Shown here: positions 17,265 through 26,922 of the stretch, piece by piece | Position numbering within the stretch: position 1 is the first letter of the stretch | Layout of the letters: each line of letters opens with the position of its first letter | From: Teredinibacter sp. KSP-S5-2 | GTDB lineage: Bacteria > Pseudomonadota > Gammaproteobacteria > Pseudomonadales > Cellvibrionaceae | DNA length: 64,000 bases | Direction of reading: 5' to 3' | Assembly: GCF_032773895.1 (NCBI RefSeq) | Contig: NZ_CP120416.1 | Coordinates: forward strand, 2,478,001-2,542,000 | Notes under the pieces: generated by a model | Databases searched by the model: none | Told to the model about the DNA's origin: nothing | Seen by the model: only the letters and a program-made list of their open reading frames with translations | Program-made: the position numbers and the translations under genes

Positions 17265-19130
17265 TTACATTGCAACAGAATTGATAATGCTTGTAAGCAA
17301 TTGAATAATGGCTTCATCAGCATGTAAATCCGATAATAATTCGTCGTCAGTCCAATAATTTGATGTCATAGCAACAACTAATTGCAGGTCAGGAATCACG
17401 TGAATATCTTGCCCTCCTGCGCCTCTTGCCGAGTATACATGCATTCCGTTTATTTCGGTCGTCCACCACCATGCGCCATAACCAAGCTTGATTTGACCTT
17501 CAGGTGTTATGGTAGATAAATCGATAATAGTTTGCGTGGTGGCTTGAACCCATTCTTCGGCAATAACCTGATTACCGTTATAGCGACCACTGTTCAGATA
17601 TAACTGCCCAAAAAACGCCATATCTCTGGGAAGCATCCACATATCCCAACCACCTACTCGACAACCAGTTGCATCCCTGTTCCAGATTTTAATATCGATA
17701 TCCAACAAATTGAACAAGGTGTTATTCGCGTAAGCGAGTGTATCGCCCCCACTTACCTGCTCCAGTATGCATGACGCAATATGGGTTAACCCTGAGCTGT
17801 AATTAAATGCCTCGCCCGGTGCGGAGATAAGAGGCTGTTCCAGTACCGCTTTGAGCATATTGCCCGTTGCACTCACCTCATTGTCAATTGGACCATTTTC
17901 TTCCCAGGCTAAACCGGCAGTCATAGTTAAAAGATGCATGATATTGATGTCATTTTTTAACGACGATTCTTCAATTAATTCAGGGAAGATACTTGAAACA
18001 GGCTGTTCGACATCCTCCAGATAACCATCCCTCAAAGCATTACCAATTAATGCAGAGAGTATACTTTTGGATGCGGACTTCAAATTATGATGTATATGCG
18101 CCTTATGGCCGTGGTAGTACTCTTCCTCAACAAGTTTTCCATTGCGCACAATGAGTAAACTGTTTAAAAGTGGCAGATCCTCCGCATACTCCATTGCAAG
18201 ATCAAGCTTAGCTTCATCAACCCCCTGCGTTTTTGCTTCAGCGGTGCTCCATTTATGGCCTGTTGGGTTATCTATTGAAAAATAATCAGGATGCCATTTA
18301 CCAAATACCGGTATCCATTCCCAGCTTTTTTCCCCAAGACTGAGTTCAGCACCGATCCATTGGTCAATGAACAAGCGTTTTCTGTACACAGTATGTGTAT
18401 CTTGGTTGTATAGGCCAAAAAAATCGACCCCCATACCTAACCAGTCCGACGCAAATGGCATTGCGCCTTTGGCCTCTGGAAAATCGACCGAAAAACTGGA
18501 TACTACAGGTTCTGTTTGGTTAGACATTGCTAAATACCAAACGGCATTTTCCGAATCATAAACCGCTAAGGTGTCTATGCCGTCCATGTTAAAGTCACCG
18601 GCAACAGGGAAAAGACTGACATCCTGATCAGAGTTCATCGCATCCAGATTGGCTTTTGGACCAAAGCTAACACTCAGTAGCTCACTTTCGTTATGCCCAG
18701 ACTGCAATACAAAGCGCCCTTGTTCCGGGTAGTACAAGCCAACGGAATCAACACCATCGCCATCCCAATCACCTGCTACTGGTAAAGCTAACTCTGTACC
18801 AAATTCAAAACGCGTAACACTACCGTCGTATTCTTTTATTTCTACTTGGTGAGATACCGGGTCATATAACGCAGGTGAATCCCAACCATCCCCGTTAAAA
18901 TCACCCGCAAAAGGCAAGTTTACAGCCAGGGGCATTGTTGCTCCCTGGCCAAACTGAAAGTCGTGGGTTTGATCACCGGATTGAATGAATAGATGACTAT
19001 GATTTACCGAAAACAAACCATAGCTTTGCGGCTCAACTTTTTCGTCTCCGTCACACCCGGAAAGTCCAAACACCAACGCTAAAAGAAAGACAGGCATCCC
19101 AATTCTGACAATTCCCGAACCTGTGCTCAT
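17265..19130 (-). CDS. lipoprotein with FG-GAP/VCBS-like repeats fused to a beta-lactamase-fold serine hydrolase
   Basis: 621 residues with a lipoprotein signal (FGLSGC, Cys26). Residues about 35-290 hold four or five copies of a repeat with GDFNGDGWD, GDWDGDGVDS and GDFNMDGID calcium-type loops, as in FG-GAP/VCBS beta-propellers. Residues about 300-620 are a class C beta-lactamase/penicillin-binding-type esterase: SASK (about 353) is the Ser-x-x-Lys nucleophile, YSS the second motif, and RGAGGQ the third. Such enzymes cleave esters, amides or D-amino peptides. Outer-membrane or surface anchoring is expected. GAGGAA precedes the ATG. The combination suggests a surface-tethered hydrolase; the substrate is unknown. 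Confidence 0.75.
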   Translation of the reverse strand: MSTGSGIVRIGMPVFLLALVFGLSGCDGDEKVEPQSYGLFSVNHSHLFIQSGDQTHDFQFGQGATMPLAVNLPFAGDFNGDGWDSPALYDPVSHQVEIKEYDGSVTRFEFGTELALPVAGDWDGDGVDSVGLYYPEQGRFVLQSGHNESELLSVSFGPKANLDAMNSDQDVSLFPVAGDFNMDGIDTLAVYDSENAVWYLAMSNQTEPVVSSFSVDFPEAKGAMPFASDWLGMGVDFFGLYNQDTHTVYRKRLFIDQWIGAELSLGEKSWEWIPVFGKWHPDYFSIDNPTGHKWSTAEAKTQGVDEAKLDLAMEYAEDLPLLNSLLIVRNGKLVEEEYYHGHKAHIHHNLKSASKSILSALIGNALRDGYLEDVEQPVSSIFPELIEESSLKNDINIMHLLTMTAGLAWEENGPIDNEVSATGNMLKAVLEQPLISAPGEAFNYSSGLTHIASCILEQVSGGDTLAYANNTLFNLLDIDIKIWNRDATGCRVGGWDMWMLPRDMAFFGQLYLNSGRYNGNQVIAEEWVQATTQTIIDLSTITPEGQIKLGYGAWWWTTEINGMHVYSARGAGGQDIHVIPDLQLVVAMTSNYWTDDELLSDLHADEAIIQLLTSIINSVAM

Positions 19131-19305
19131 ATAAAATTCCTCATAAATAGGTATGAGGATAAGACTAGGGATTTAAGAGAGAATAGTATTTAGATGCTCT
19201 GTCTCAGATTGTTTTGACGATAATGCTCAATGTACTCGGTTCCTGCTCGACTGTTACCAGTATGTTACCTAATGCTTGAGTTTGTTTTGCTCAGGGAACT
19301 CAGCT

Positions 19306-19797
19306 CTACTTTCCCTGTCTGGACAGAATGTCTTGCGCAATTAACAGACGAGCATATTCTTTAAGCTTTTTACTGGGCTTTTTATTGAGCGGATTAATGA
19401 TCATCGCTATGACATTGGCAACCAGGATAATGGGTGTAATAAGGATTCCAAACGGGATGCCCCACCAACCCAAAAAGAAAGAAGCAAAGAAATCTTTTAG
19501 CTGACGTTTTCTTGCACATGACCTGCAAGACAATTGCGGCTTTTCTTTCCAGCTCGTAAGCAGAACAATGGAATAGATAAAATACGACTTGAAGATTTCC
19601 AACCCGCTATCTTTCCCACATTGTGGGCAGTCTGCCTGTCGAATTTCTGCCGAGAAACGGTCAACTTCGCCATCGGGGATGGCATCGGACATGCGCCCTA
19701 TCTCATCAGCTTCAAAGCATTTTTCGTTACAGTATTTTCTGTTACCGGATTTCTTTCCACCAAAGAGTATCGTGCTACCACAATTTGCACAGGCCAT
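19306..19797 (-). CDS. zinc-ribbon membrane protein
   Basis: 163 residues from the ATG at 19797 (GGAGG lies just ahead). Three Cys clusters are seen: CANC with YCNEKC (about 2-27), CPQC (about 57-60) and CRSC (about 92-95), giving one or two zinc ribbons. A pair of membrane segments follows (FFASFFLGWWGIPFGILI and PIILVANVIAMIINPL), with a basic tail. It resembles eukaryote-like and bacterial 'zinc-ribbon plus two helices' proteins of unknown function. It stands alone downstream of ycgN. Confidence 0.55.
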   Translation of the reverse strand: MACANCGSTILFGGKKSGNRKYCNEKCFEADEIGRMSDAIPDGEVDRFSAEIRQADCPQCGKDSGLEIFKSYFIYSIVLLTSWKEKPQLSCRSCARKRQLKDFFASFFLGWWGIPFGILITPIILVANVIAMIINPLNKKPSKKLKEYARLLIAQDILSRQGK

Positions 19798-19896
19798 TTT
19801 CACCTCCATGACACAACGCGTAAATTCAATTCCGTTTAGCCCAATAAGATATGTCTTATTCCAGGCTATGTATTTTTATACTCAGCAAGGAGCACG

Positions 19897-20337
19897 CTAC
19901 TCAACCCAATGAATAATATGCTCTTCCATTTCTGAGGCATGGACATTTTCCTCAGAGAACACTTTATGGCAAACAGAGATTCCCTGTTCATGTATGGCTT
20001 GCTTGCCGGCAATAAGTGGGTGCCAGGGAAACAGCGGTTTTTCTTCCGCCAGAAGCCGGTATGCACAGGTTGCTGGCAACCAGTGAAATTCAGCAATGTC
20101 TTCAACGGTTAATACCAAACAGTCTGGAACGTATTGTTTTCTGTTTGCGTAATTCGAACATTGGCATGAATCAATATCTAACAACTTGCAGGCAACATCC
20201 GTATAAAAAACTTCGCCTGTGTCTTCGTCTTCCAACTTGTGCAGGCAACACTTACCACAGCCATCACAAAGGGCTTCCCACTCTTCTCTTGACATTTCAC
20301 TTAAGGCTTTCTTCTGCCAGAAATCGGGTTCTAACAC
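19897..20337 (-). CDS. ycgN: YcgN-family (UPF0260) Cys-cluster protein
   Basis: 146 residues using a GTG start at 20337, four bases after the ycgL stop. The open frame extends further upstream, but only from this point does the sequence match the family ([19 protein letters not shown]). The CDGCGKCC motif and later Cys ([20 protein letters not shown]) are the YkgJ/YcgN signature, thought to bind zinc or iron-sulfur. Its role is unknown. The fixed order rnd-ycgL-ycgN is common in pseudomonads and relatives. Confidence 0.8.
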   Translation of the reverse strand: MLEPDFWQKKALSEMSREEWEALCDGCGKCCLHKLEDEDTGEVFYTDVACKLLDIDSCQCSNYANRKQYVPDCLVLTVEDIAEFHWLPATCAYRLLAEEKPLFPWHPLIAGKQAIHEQGISVCHKVFSEENVHASEMEEHIIHWVE

Positions 20338-20341
20338 GGCG

Positions 20342-20617
20342 CTAGTACATCTTACTGTTGGGAATCTGCTGCATGTAGGATTCCGGCGCTGGCGGAAGTT
20401 GTAGATAGTAGCCATGATCTTGGAGAGACTGTAATACTTTCTCTGCACTTACCTGAGCAAGTTTTCGTTCTGCGGTGAGTTTTATCACCATTGAGAACTC
20501 TGCAGTGCCAAACTGAGTCATTAACGCTTCGGGTAGACTATCCAGAGTGGTCCCTTTTTCAATATACAGGTACATCCCTTCTTTTTTCTTACTGCGGTAT
20601 ATTTCGACTAATTTCAT
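20342..20617 (-). CDS. ycgL: YcgL-family protein
   Basis: 91 residues, typical length for YcgL. The signature [20 protein letters not shown] is present, followed by the two-helix middle and the YYLQLPP strand. The start overlaps the rnd stop (ATGA), so translation is coupled. The family is restricted to gammaproteobacteria and has a known alpha/beta fold but an unclear role. Confidence 0.85.
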   Translation of the reverse strand: MKLVEIYRSKKKEGMYLYIEKGTTLDSLPEALMTQFGTAEFSMVIKLTAERKLAQVSAEKVLQSLQDHGYYLQLPPAPESYMQQIPNSKMY

Positions 20618-21768
20618 TCGGATTCGCTGGTCATAGTATTTAGTTTATGAATCAATTGATCGGCAATCACCTGCCTTCTCCAATCAGAAAACCCTTCGGG
20701 AAGGCGATATTTTTTTTCTTCTGGACTGGAGCTATTAAGGATGAATTCGTAATCTTTTTTTCGCACCAAAAGCTCGGGTGCCACATTAAGTTCCAACGCC
20801 CTGTTTTCCACTTCTTCTTTCATGGAATGCAGCAACACTTTATTGTCACCGGATAATGGTCTGGGCAAACACGGCGGTAGTAACGCTTCATCCAACTCTC
20901 TGGCTTTGTTGGCAATATCCACCAATGTCTGTCCATCGATTTTAATCGTTCGCTCGTTCAGTCCATTAAGTTTTCTCAACTGACTGATATGCTTGGGCAA
21001 GGATTGCGCAATATCGAACAAGGTGTGTTCTTTTACCACACGATTACGGGGAATATTTCGACGCTTGGCCACATTTTCCCGCCAGGCACACAGGTGCATT
21101 AATGTAAACAGTTGTCGCTGGTTTAGCTTCCAGGCGCTTTTAACACGTTGATAACTGTTTTCGGGTTCTGAATTTGCCTGCACCAATTGAGGAATGGCAT
21201 TGCTCTCTTCAATAACCCACGATAGGCGTTCTAATTTGGTTAGCTCCTGAACCAGACAATGAGCCAATAAATATAAATGCTCTACATCCATTGCGGCATA
21301 TTGCACTTGAGATTGGCTTAAGGGGCGTTGTAACCAGTCAGAGCGGGTTTCTTCTTTTGGCAACTCTTCATTCAAAACCAGTTTGACCAAATTGCCGTAA
21401 CCAACAGAAAAACCGTAACCACAAAACGCCGCCGCCAATTGAGTATCGAATAGACTCTCTGGGTATACCCCCATCAAATGGGAAATCACTTCCAGATCTT
21501 CCGAGCAGGAATGCAGTGCTTTAACAGTATCAGCATCCGTTAATATGTCGGCGAATGGTTTAAAGTTGGATATTTTTAGCGGGTCGATTAATACGTTTAC
21601 ATAACCGTCATTCACCTGTATTAACCCGGCTTTGGGGTAATAGGTTTGGCTACGCATAAATTCCGTATCAATGGCCAGAAGTTTTTTGCCTTGCCAGGAA
21701 AGACAACATTCTTCCAGTTGATCGTCTGTATCAACCCACTCTATCGGCTGATTTACCAAATTGGTCAT
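20614..21768 (-). CDS. rnd: ribonuclease D
   Basis: 384 residues, full length. The DEDD 3'-5' exonuclease domain shows DTEF (D34, E36), HSCSEDLEV and YAAMDVEHLY (exo III), which coordinate two metals. An HRDC domain follows (about 205-290, KLNQRQLFTLMHLCAWRENVA...), and a second helical C-terminal domain completes the family plan. RNase D trims tRNA and small RNA 3' ends. It starts 10 bp after recR, within a continuous operon from dnaX to ycgN. Confidence 0.95.
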   Translation of the reverse strand: MTNLVNQPIEWVDTDDQLEECCLSWQGKKLLAIDTEFMRSQTYYPKAGLIQVNDGYVNVLIDPLKISNFKPFADILTDADTVKALHSCSEDLEVISHLMGVYPESLFDTQLAAAFCGYGFSVGYGNLVKLVLNEELPKEETRSDWLQRPLSQSQVQYAAMDVEHLYLLAHCLVQELTKLERLSWVIEESNAIPQLVQANSEPENSYQRVKSAWKLNQRQLFTLMHLCAWRENVAKRRNIPRNRVVKEHTLFDIAQSLPKHISQLRKLNGLNERTIKIDGQTLVDIANKARELDEALLPPCLPRPLSGDNKVLLHSMKEEVENRALELNVAPELLVRKKDYEFILNSSSPEEKKYRLPEGFSDWRRQVIADQLIHKLNTMTSESE

Positions 21769-21778
21769 TTAACTTCTC

Positions 21779-22372
21779 TTATAATTCTCGCCGACTATTT
21801 ATTGCGTGGGCCAGTGTTCCACCATCAATGTATTCCAGCTCACCGCCAACAGGTACACCGTGGGCAATTCGGGTTACTTTGATATTGCGAGTTTTTGCCC
21901 GCTCGGAAATATAGTGACTGGTGGCCTCCCCCTCGACTGTGGGGTTGGTGGCAATAATAATTTCTTCTATGTGTTCAGAATCCATGCGCGCTTCAAGCAC
22001 ATCAATGCCGATATCTTTTGGACCAATACCATCAATAGGAGACAAATGCCCAAGTAAGACAAAATACTGCCCGGAGAAAGTCGCCGATTGTTCAATAGCT
22101 AATACATCGGCCGGAGTTTCCACTACGCAAAGTAAGCCATTGTCTCGTTTGGGGTTGCGGCACAAGCCGCAGATTTCTTCTTCCGTCAAAGTACGACATT
22201 TTTTGCAACGCGTCACCGATTCCACTGCCGCAGCCAACGCTTTGGATAATTGCTCTGCACCGGGACGATCTCTTTCCAATAAATGCAACGCCATTCTCTG
22301 TGCTGATTTTGGGCCAACACCGGGCAGACGTTTGAGGGATAGAATTAATTGATCAATTAAGGGACTAAACAA
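21779..22372 (-). CDS. recR: recombination mediator RecR
   Basis: 197 residues. Helix-hairpin-helix near the start ([16 protein letters not shown]), a zinc finger [16 protein letters not shown], and a Toprim domain with [13 protein letters not shown] and [10 protein letters not shown]. RecR loads RecA at gapped DNA with RecO and RecF. It lies 12 bp after ybaB in the conserved dnaX-ybaB-recR cluster. Confidence 0.97.
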   Translation of the reverse strand: MFSPLIDQLILSLKRLPGVGPKSAQRMALHLLERDRPGAEQLSKALAAAVESVTRCKKCRTLTEEEICGLCRNPKRDNGLLCVVETPADVLAIEQSATFSGQYFVLLGHLSPIDGIGPKDIGIDVLEARMDSEHIEEIIIATNPTVEGEATSHYISERAKTRNIKVTRIAHGVPVGGELEYIDGGTLAHAINSRREL

Positions 22373-22384
22373 AAAACTTCTCTC

Positions 22385-22705
22385 TTAGAACGGCATTTTA
22401 AAACCGGGAGGCATTTGAAAGCCGCCCGTTAAGGCTGCCATTTTTTCTTTATTGCTTTCTTCTACGCGACGTACAGCATCGTTTACCGCCGCAGCCAGAA
22501 GATCTTCGAGCATTTCTTTATCTTCTTCTAACAGGCTTTTATCGATGTTCACGGCTTTTACGTCATGACGTCCGGTCATGGTTACTCTCACCAAGCCAGC
22601 ACCGGCTTGCCCTTCCACTTCCAGGTTGGCCAGCTCTTCCTGCATTTTTGCCATTTTTTCCTGCACTTGCTGTGCCTGTTTCATAATATCGCCGAGGCCT
22701 TGCAT
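22385..22705 (-). CDS. ybaB: YbaB/EbfC nucleoid-associated protein
   Basis: 106 residues, the normal size. The N-terminal [27 protein letters not shown] coiled helix and the strand [15 protein letters not shown] are typical; these proteins form dimers that bind DNA. The C-terminus [13 protein letters not shown] is the usual ending in gammaproteobacteria. It lies between dnaX (90 bp) and recR (12 bp). Confidence 0.95.
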   Translation of the reverse strand: MQGLGDIMKQAQQVQEKMAKMQEELANLEVEGQAGAGLVRVTMTGRHDVKAVNIDKSLLEEDKEMLEDLLAAAVNDAVRRVEESNKEKMAALTGGFQMPPGFKMPF

Positions 22706-22795
22706 CTTATTTCTCTCTCTTCAATCTAACCGAAGTCTGCTGACTCACAATAATTCAATACCATACTTGAAAAGTATCGGAGCTAACCAGCACGA

Positions 22796-24772
22796 CTAAA
22801 ACGTTATGGTTTCTTCATTTAACTTTGCCCCAAATTCCCGCTGTAACGCTTGAACGACTGGGTCATTTTTTAAATCGGTTAAGGCTTGCGCCCGTTTTTC
22901 TGCGCGAATTCGCTCGGCATAACTGGCCGGTGTCTCCACACCTTCTGGCAAAGCACCCAATTCAATATGCACTTTTACCGGATGGGAAAAATAATCCGTC
23001 AGTAAATCCGCAAGCCGTTTGCTATGGGAATCGTCAAATAAACTGCCCTTGGCATCATCCAGAATAAAGTAAAGCTGGTTGTCCTGTTTGCCCACTAACG
23101 CGCAGTTGGCCACGGAACTTTGCAGAATGCCTTTGATATCCAGATGATCGTAGACTTGAACCCAGTAGCCTTCGTCAAATTGCTCCAGGCTAACCTTTTC
23201 AATGGACTGTTTAACCGGCTCAGGGGGCGCAACCGTTTGCTGAACCGGTTTAGGCGCGGAAGCCGTAATGCCCTCTTTCCCAACTATGTCTTTGACCTGC
23301 TGTTTAAGCTGCGCACGAATATCTTGCGTATTGTTTGGGCTCGGAGGTGGAACCGCAACACGGGGTTCAACAACCTCAGGCACAGGCTGTGGTATTTCTA
23401 CGGGCTGCGGTGCTTCATCAACCGGTGGCACAGCCGATGGCGGCGCATTCTGCTCTGGCTCTGGAATAATGTGTGGCGTAGGTTGCTCTGGTACTGGCTC
23501 AGAAACAGCAGGTTGTGGAACAGGTTCTGGTCTAGAGTTCTGAGCCGCTAAGGGCTTTTTTTCGCTGGCAACATCCTCATGATGCACGTCACTCACCGCT
23601 GCAGGTGCGTTCTGCTGTGGCTGAGGATTTTCTGTAGCCTGTATCGGTTGCGTTTGTGGTAATGACTGAGTTGGAACATCCGCAACGCCCTGAGGCTTAA
23701 ATGCCAGCATACGCAAGAGCGTCATTTCAAATCCGCCACGGGGGTCTGGCGACAAAGGTAAGTCGCGGCGCCCCAATAAACCGGTTTGATAGAAAAGCTG
23801 TACGTCTTCCGGTGCCAGACGACTGGCGAATTCCAGAATCTGAGCCCGGTCTCCATATGAATTGTCCAAGGCTTCGGGCAAAGCTTGAGCAATAGCGATG
23901 CGATGCAACATGGTGAGCAAGTCACCCAGGGCGGCCTGGAAGTCTGGCGAGTGCTCGGCAAAGTCTGCCACCGCACTGAGCATTTTTTTACCGTCACTAT
24001 TAATTAAGGCTTCGATCAACTGCTGAACAAGTACCCGGTCAATGGTGCCCAACATCGCTGCCACTTCCTGCTCGACCAACTTGCCGCTGCCGTAGGAAAT
24101 TGCCTGATCGGTCAGACTCAACGCATCCCGCATACTGCCATCGGCTGAGCGCGCAAGCGCCCACAGGCCTGATTCTTCAAATGGTACTAACTCCTTGTCG
24201 AGAATAAACTTCAACCGTTCAACAATGCGCTCGGGGCTCATGTTTTTCAGGTTAAATTGCAAACAACGGGACAGAATCGTAACGGGGAGTTTTTGTGGAT
24301 CGGTAGTAGCCAAAAGGAATTTCACATGCTCGGGTGGCTCTTCCAATGTCTTCAGCAAGGCATTGAAACTGTGATTAGAGAGCATGTGCACTTCGTCGAT
24401 CAGGTAGATTTTGTAGCGACCACGAGTCGGCGCATATTGCACGTTATCCAGCAGTTCCCGTGTGTCTTCCACTTTGGTTCGGGACGCAGCATCCACTTCG
24501 ATCAGGTCAACAAACCGCCCTTCAGCGATTTCGGTACAAGCACTGCACTGGCCGCAGGGCTCGGAACTGACGCCGGTTTCGCAGTTGAGACACTTGGCCA
24601 GAATTCTGGCGATGGTGGTTTTCCCGACCCCCCGTGTCCCGGTAAACAGGTAAGCGTGGTGCAGACGGTTGTTATCCAGGGCATTGATTAGCGCTTTCAG
24701 CACATGCTCCTGGCCCACCATCTCTCGAAACAGCTGAGGACGCCACTTGCGCGCCAACACTTGATAACTCAT
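22796..24772 (-). CDS. dnaX: DNA polymerase III tau (and gamma) subunit
   Basis: 658 residues from the ATG at 24772 (MSYQVLARKWRPQ is the family start; five upstream codons are excluded). The AAA+ domain has GTRGVGKTT (Walker A), a Cys4 zinc module (CLNC, CGQCSAC), LIDEVHML (Walker B), the ALLKTLEEPP helix and the SRC sensor. Domain III follows to about residue 370, then a Pro/Gln/Glu-rich linker, then the tau-specific domains that bind DnaB and alpha. An internal programmed -1 frameshift (codon 406) should make a 413-residue gamma. It is the first gene of dnaX-ybaB-recR-rnd-ycgL-ycgN, divergent from a Gfo/Idh oxidoreductase with a 72-bp gap. Confidence 0.97.
   Translation of the reverse strand: MSYQVLARKWRPQLFREMVGQEHVLKALINALDNNRLHHAYLFTGTRGVGKTTIARILAKCLNCETGVSSEPCGQCSACTEIAEGRFVDLIEVDAASRTKVEDTRELLDNVQYAPTRGRYKIYLIDEVHMLSNHSFNALLKTLEEPPEHVKFLLATTDPQKLPVTILSRCLQFNLKNMSPERIVERLKFILDKELVPFEESGLWALARSADGSMRDALSLTDQAISYGSGKLVEQEVAAMLGTIDRVLVQQLIEALINSDGKKMLSAVADFAEHSPDFQAALGDLLTMLHRIAIAQALPEALDNSYGDRAQILEFASRLAPEDVQLFYQTGLLGRRDLPLSPDPRGGFEMTLLRMLAFKPQGVADVPTQSLPQTQPIQATENPQPQQNAPAAVSDVHHEDVASEKKPLAAQNSRPEPVPQPAVSEPVPEQPTPHIIPEPEQNAPPSAVPPVDEAPQPVEIPQPVPEVVEPRVAVPPPSPNNTQDIRAQLKQQVKDIVGKEGITASAPKPVQQTVAPPEPVKQSIEKVSLEQFDEGYWVQVYDHLDIKGILQSSVANCALVGKQDNQLYFILDDAKGSLFDDSHSKRLADLLTDYFSHPVKVHIELGALPEGVETPASYAERIRAEKRAQALTDLKNDPVVQALQREFGAKLNEETITF
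23496..23578 (-). promoter_or_regulatory. programmed -1 ribosomal frameshift signal in dnaX
   Basis: Read on the minus strand: an SD-like GAGGA (23574-23578), then 12 nt later the slippery heptamer A AAA AAG (23555-23561) in the correct frame (GAA AAA AAG), then after eight bases a perfect 9-bp stem GGCTCAGAA (23538-23546) / TTCTGAGCC (23496-23504) with a 33-nt loop. Slipping back one base gives seven codons and then TAG (23532-23534), a 413-residue gamma protein; E. coli gamma is 431. These are the same three elements that E. coli dnaX uses, with the same heptamer. The slippery site and stop are read directly; function is inferred by analogy. Confidence 0.85.
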
Positions 24773-24844
24773 AGAGGCCTTAATCACATAAACTTTATCG
24801 TAAGTGGGCGATTATACCCACTTCACAAAAAGATTGGGGGTTGT

Positions 24845-25831
24845 ATGCAAGACTTAGCAAATCTATCGGAAATTCGCTGGGGAATTATCGGTTGTGGCGC
24901 AGTAACGGAAGTAAAAAGCGGCCCGGCATATCAGAAGGTCAAAGGGTTTCAGCTAAAAGCCGTGATGCGTCGCTCTCTGGCGCTTGCTCAGGACTATGCC
25001 CAGCGACATCAGGTAGAAAAAGTCTACGACGATGCCGATGCTTTGATCAACGATTCCGATATCGATGCGGTATACATTGCTACGCCCCCTGACAGCCACA
25101 AAGACTACGCGCTAAAAGTCGCCCAAGCCGGTAAGCCCTGCTGCGTGGAAAAGCCCATGGCCCTCGACTATCAACAATGCCAGGAAATGATCGATGCCTT
25201 CGAGCGGGCTAACCTCCCCCTGTTTGTTGCCTATTACCGTCGCTCGCTGCCACGCTTTAATCAGGTAAAAGAATGGTTGGATAATGGTGAGATTGGCGTG
25301 GTTCGACATGTTCACTGGACATTAACCGATCAACCCAACGACTGGGACACGCAGCAAAAAGAGAATTGGCGAACCAACCCGGCCATTGCCGGCGGCGGGT
25401 ATTTTGTTGATCTGGCCAGCCACGGCATTAATTTATTTGAATATCTTCTAGGCGATATTCTCCATGCACAAGGCATTACCGCCAACCAACAGGGTTTGTA
25501 TGAGGCGGAGGATAGCGTTAGTGCTTGCTGGCAGCATCCGTCTGGTGTAACCGGTTCCGGTTATTGGAACTTTGCCAGTTTTGAACGCCTGGATAATGTA
25601 GAAATTATGGGCAGCAAAGGAAAAATTTTATTTTCTGTGTTTGCTGAAAACCCGATCAAGCTTATTACCCCTAAGCGAGTGCTGTCATTGGTTATCGACA
25701 ACCCGGAAAATATCCAGTTTTATCATGTGGAGAATATGCGAAAGCATTTACGGCATGAAAGCACTCATCCTTCTGAGGCAAAAAGTGCAGCACACACCAA
25801 TTGGGTAATGGACAAAATACTCAAAGGCTGA
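24845..25831 (+). CDS. Gfo/Idh/MocA-family NAD(P)-dependent oxidoreductase
   Basis: 328 residues from the ATG at 24845 (GGGGG seven bases ahead). The Rossmann fold starts with GIIGCGAVTEVKSGPAY; VYIATPPDSH and EKPMALDYQQC (the conserved Glu-Lys-Pro) follow; the C-terminal domain has GGGYFVDLASHGINLFEYLLG, which supplies a substrate-side His. Members oxidise or reduce sugars, inositols or related compounds. The substrate cannot be told from the sequence. It is divergent from dnaX; 140 bp separates it from the ABC genes downstream. Confidence 0.85.
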   Translation: MQDLANLSEIRWGIIGCGAVTEVKSGPAYQKVKGFQLKAVMRRSLALAQDYAQRHQVEKVYDDADALINDSDIDAVYIATPPDSHKDYALKVAQAGKPCCVEKPMALDYQQCQEMIDAFERANLPLFVAYYRRSLPRFNQVKEWLDNGEIGVVRHVHWTLTDQPNDWDTQQKENWRTNPAIAGGGYFVDLASHGINLFEYLLGDILHAQGITANQQGLYEAEDSVSACWQHPSGVTGSGYWNFASFERLDNVEIMGSKGKILFSVFAENPIKLITPKRVLSLVIDNPENIQFYHVENMRKHLRHESTHPSEAKSAAHTNWVMDKILKG

Positions 25832-25971
25832 AATTAACGGTTTACTCATCAAGCCGATGGGTAAACAATCCGTGGCTGACACGATGCTGACAGAATCTGG
25901 CAGTAGCCTCACGGTAAGATAAAGCAAAAACACCGATAACCATTTCAATTGAGAAAAAGGAGTATCTGTTC

Positions 25972-26922
25972 GTGCCCCCCATTATTTCCATCAAAGGATT
26001 ATCGAAAACCTACGATTCAGGTTTTCAAGCACTAAAAGACATTCACCTGGATATTCGCAAGGGCGAAATTTTCGCACTACTCGGCCCAAATGGTGCCGGA
26101 AAAACCACACTAATAAGCATTATCTGCGGCATGACCAATGCCAGCCAAGGTCAGGTAATTGCCGATGGTTACGATATTAATAAAGACTATCGTATTGCTA
26201 GAAAAAAAATCGGTTTGGTTCCACAAGAGTTGTCGGTGCAAATGTTTGAAACGGTGTGGACAACACTTAAATTCAGCCGGGGGTTGTTTGGTAAGCCCGC
26301 TGACGATGCCTGGCTGGAGCAAGTATTACGAGACCTTTCCTTGTGGGATAAAAAAGACAGCAAGATTATGGCCCTCTCCGGCGGTATGAAACGGCGAGTC
26401 TTAATTGCCAAAGCGCTCGCTCATGAACCGGAGATTCTGTTTCTCGATGAACCCACCGCCGGTGTGGATGTTGAATTGCGACGAGATATGTGGAATCTGG
26501 TTCGCGGATTGAAGAAAAAAAATGTCACGATTATTCTCACCACACACTACATCGAAGAAGCGGAAGAAATGGCAGATCGTGTTGGTGTTATCAATAAAGG
26601 GGAAATTATTCTGGTTGAAGAAAAAAATGCGTTAATGAAAAAAATGGGAAAAAAACAATTGGCGGTTGAACTGCTTCAATCTCTTGATGTTATTCCCCCA
26701 TCATTAGCGGCATTTCAACTTGAGCTGAGTGAATGCGGAAAAAACCTGACTTACATCTACGACACGCACCAGGAACACACCAATATCAGTCGACTGTTAA
26801 AACAATTGGATGAATTAAAGCTGGAGATAAAAGACTTAAATACCAAAGAAAATTCGCTGGAAGATATTTTTGTCGACCTCGTCGGCTACAAAAACCAAGC
26901 ACCACAGGGAGTAGCACAATGA
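25972..26922 (+). CDS. ABC-2 transporter ATP-binding protein (YadG-like)
   Basis: 316 residues from a GTG with AAGGAG nine bases upstream. Walker [11 protein letters not shown]-loop VPQELS, signature LSGGMKRRV, Walker [11 protein letters not shown] and H-loop [14 protein letters not shown] are all intact. The C-terminal about 80 residues (after [13 protein letters not shown]) form the usual regulatory tail with [10 protein letters not shown]. It is most like E. coli YadG, partner of the YadH permease. It overlaps the next gene by four bases. The exported substrate is unknown. Confidence 0.9.
   Translation: MPPIISIKGLSKTYDSGFQALKDIHLDIRKGEIFALLGPNGAGKTTLISIICGMTNASQGQVIADGYDINKDYRIARKKIGLVPQELSVQMFETVWTTLKFSRGLFGKPADDAWLEQVLRDLSLWDKKDSKIMALSGGMKRRVLIAKALAHEPEILFLDEPTAGVDVELRRDMWNLVRGLKKKNVTIILTTHYIEEAEEMADRVGVINKGEIILVEEKNALMKKMGKKQLAVELLQSLDVIPPSLAAFQLELSECGKNLTYIYDTHQEHTNISRLLKQLDELKLEIKDLNTKENSLEDIFVDLVGYKNQAPQGVAQ

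Noticed and set aside
23120-23551. 143-residue plus-strand ORF antisense to dnaX, Arg/Asn-rich
   Set aside because: It lies over the Pro/Gln-rich tau linker, whose biased codons leave open frames on the other strand; no ribosome site or family.
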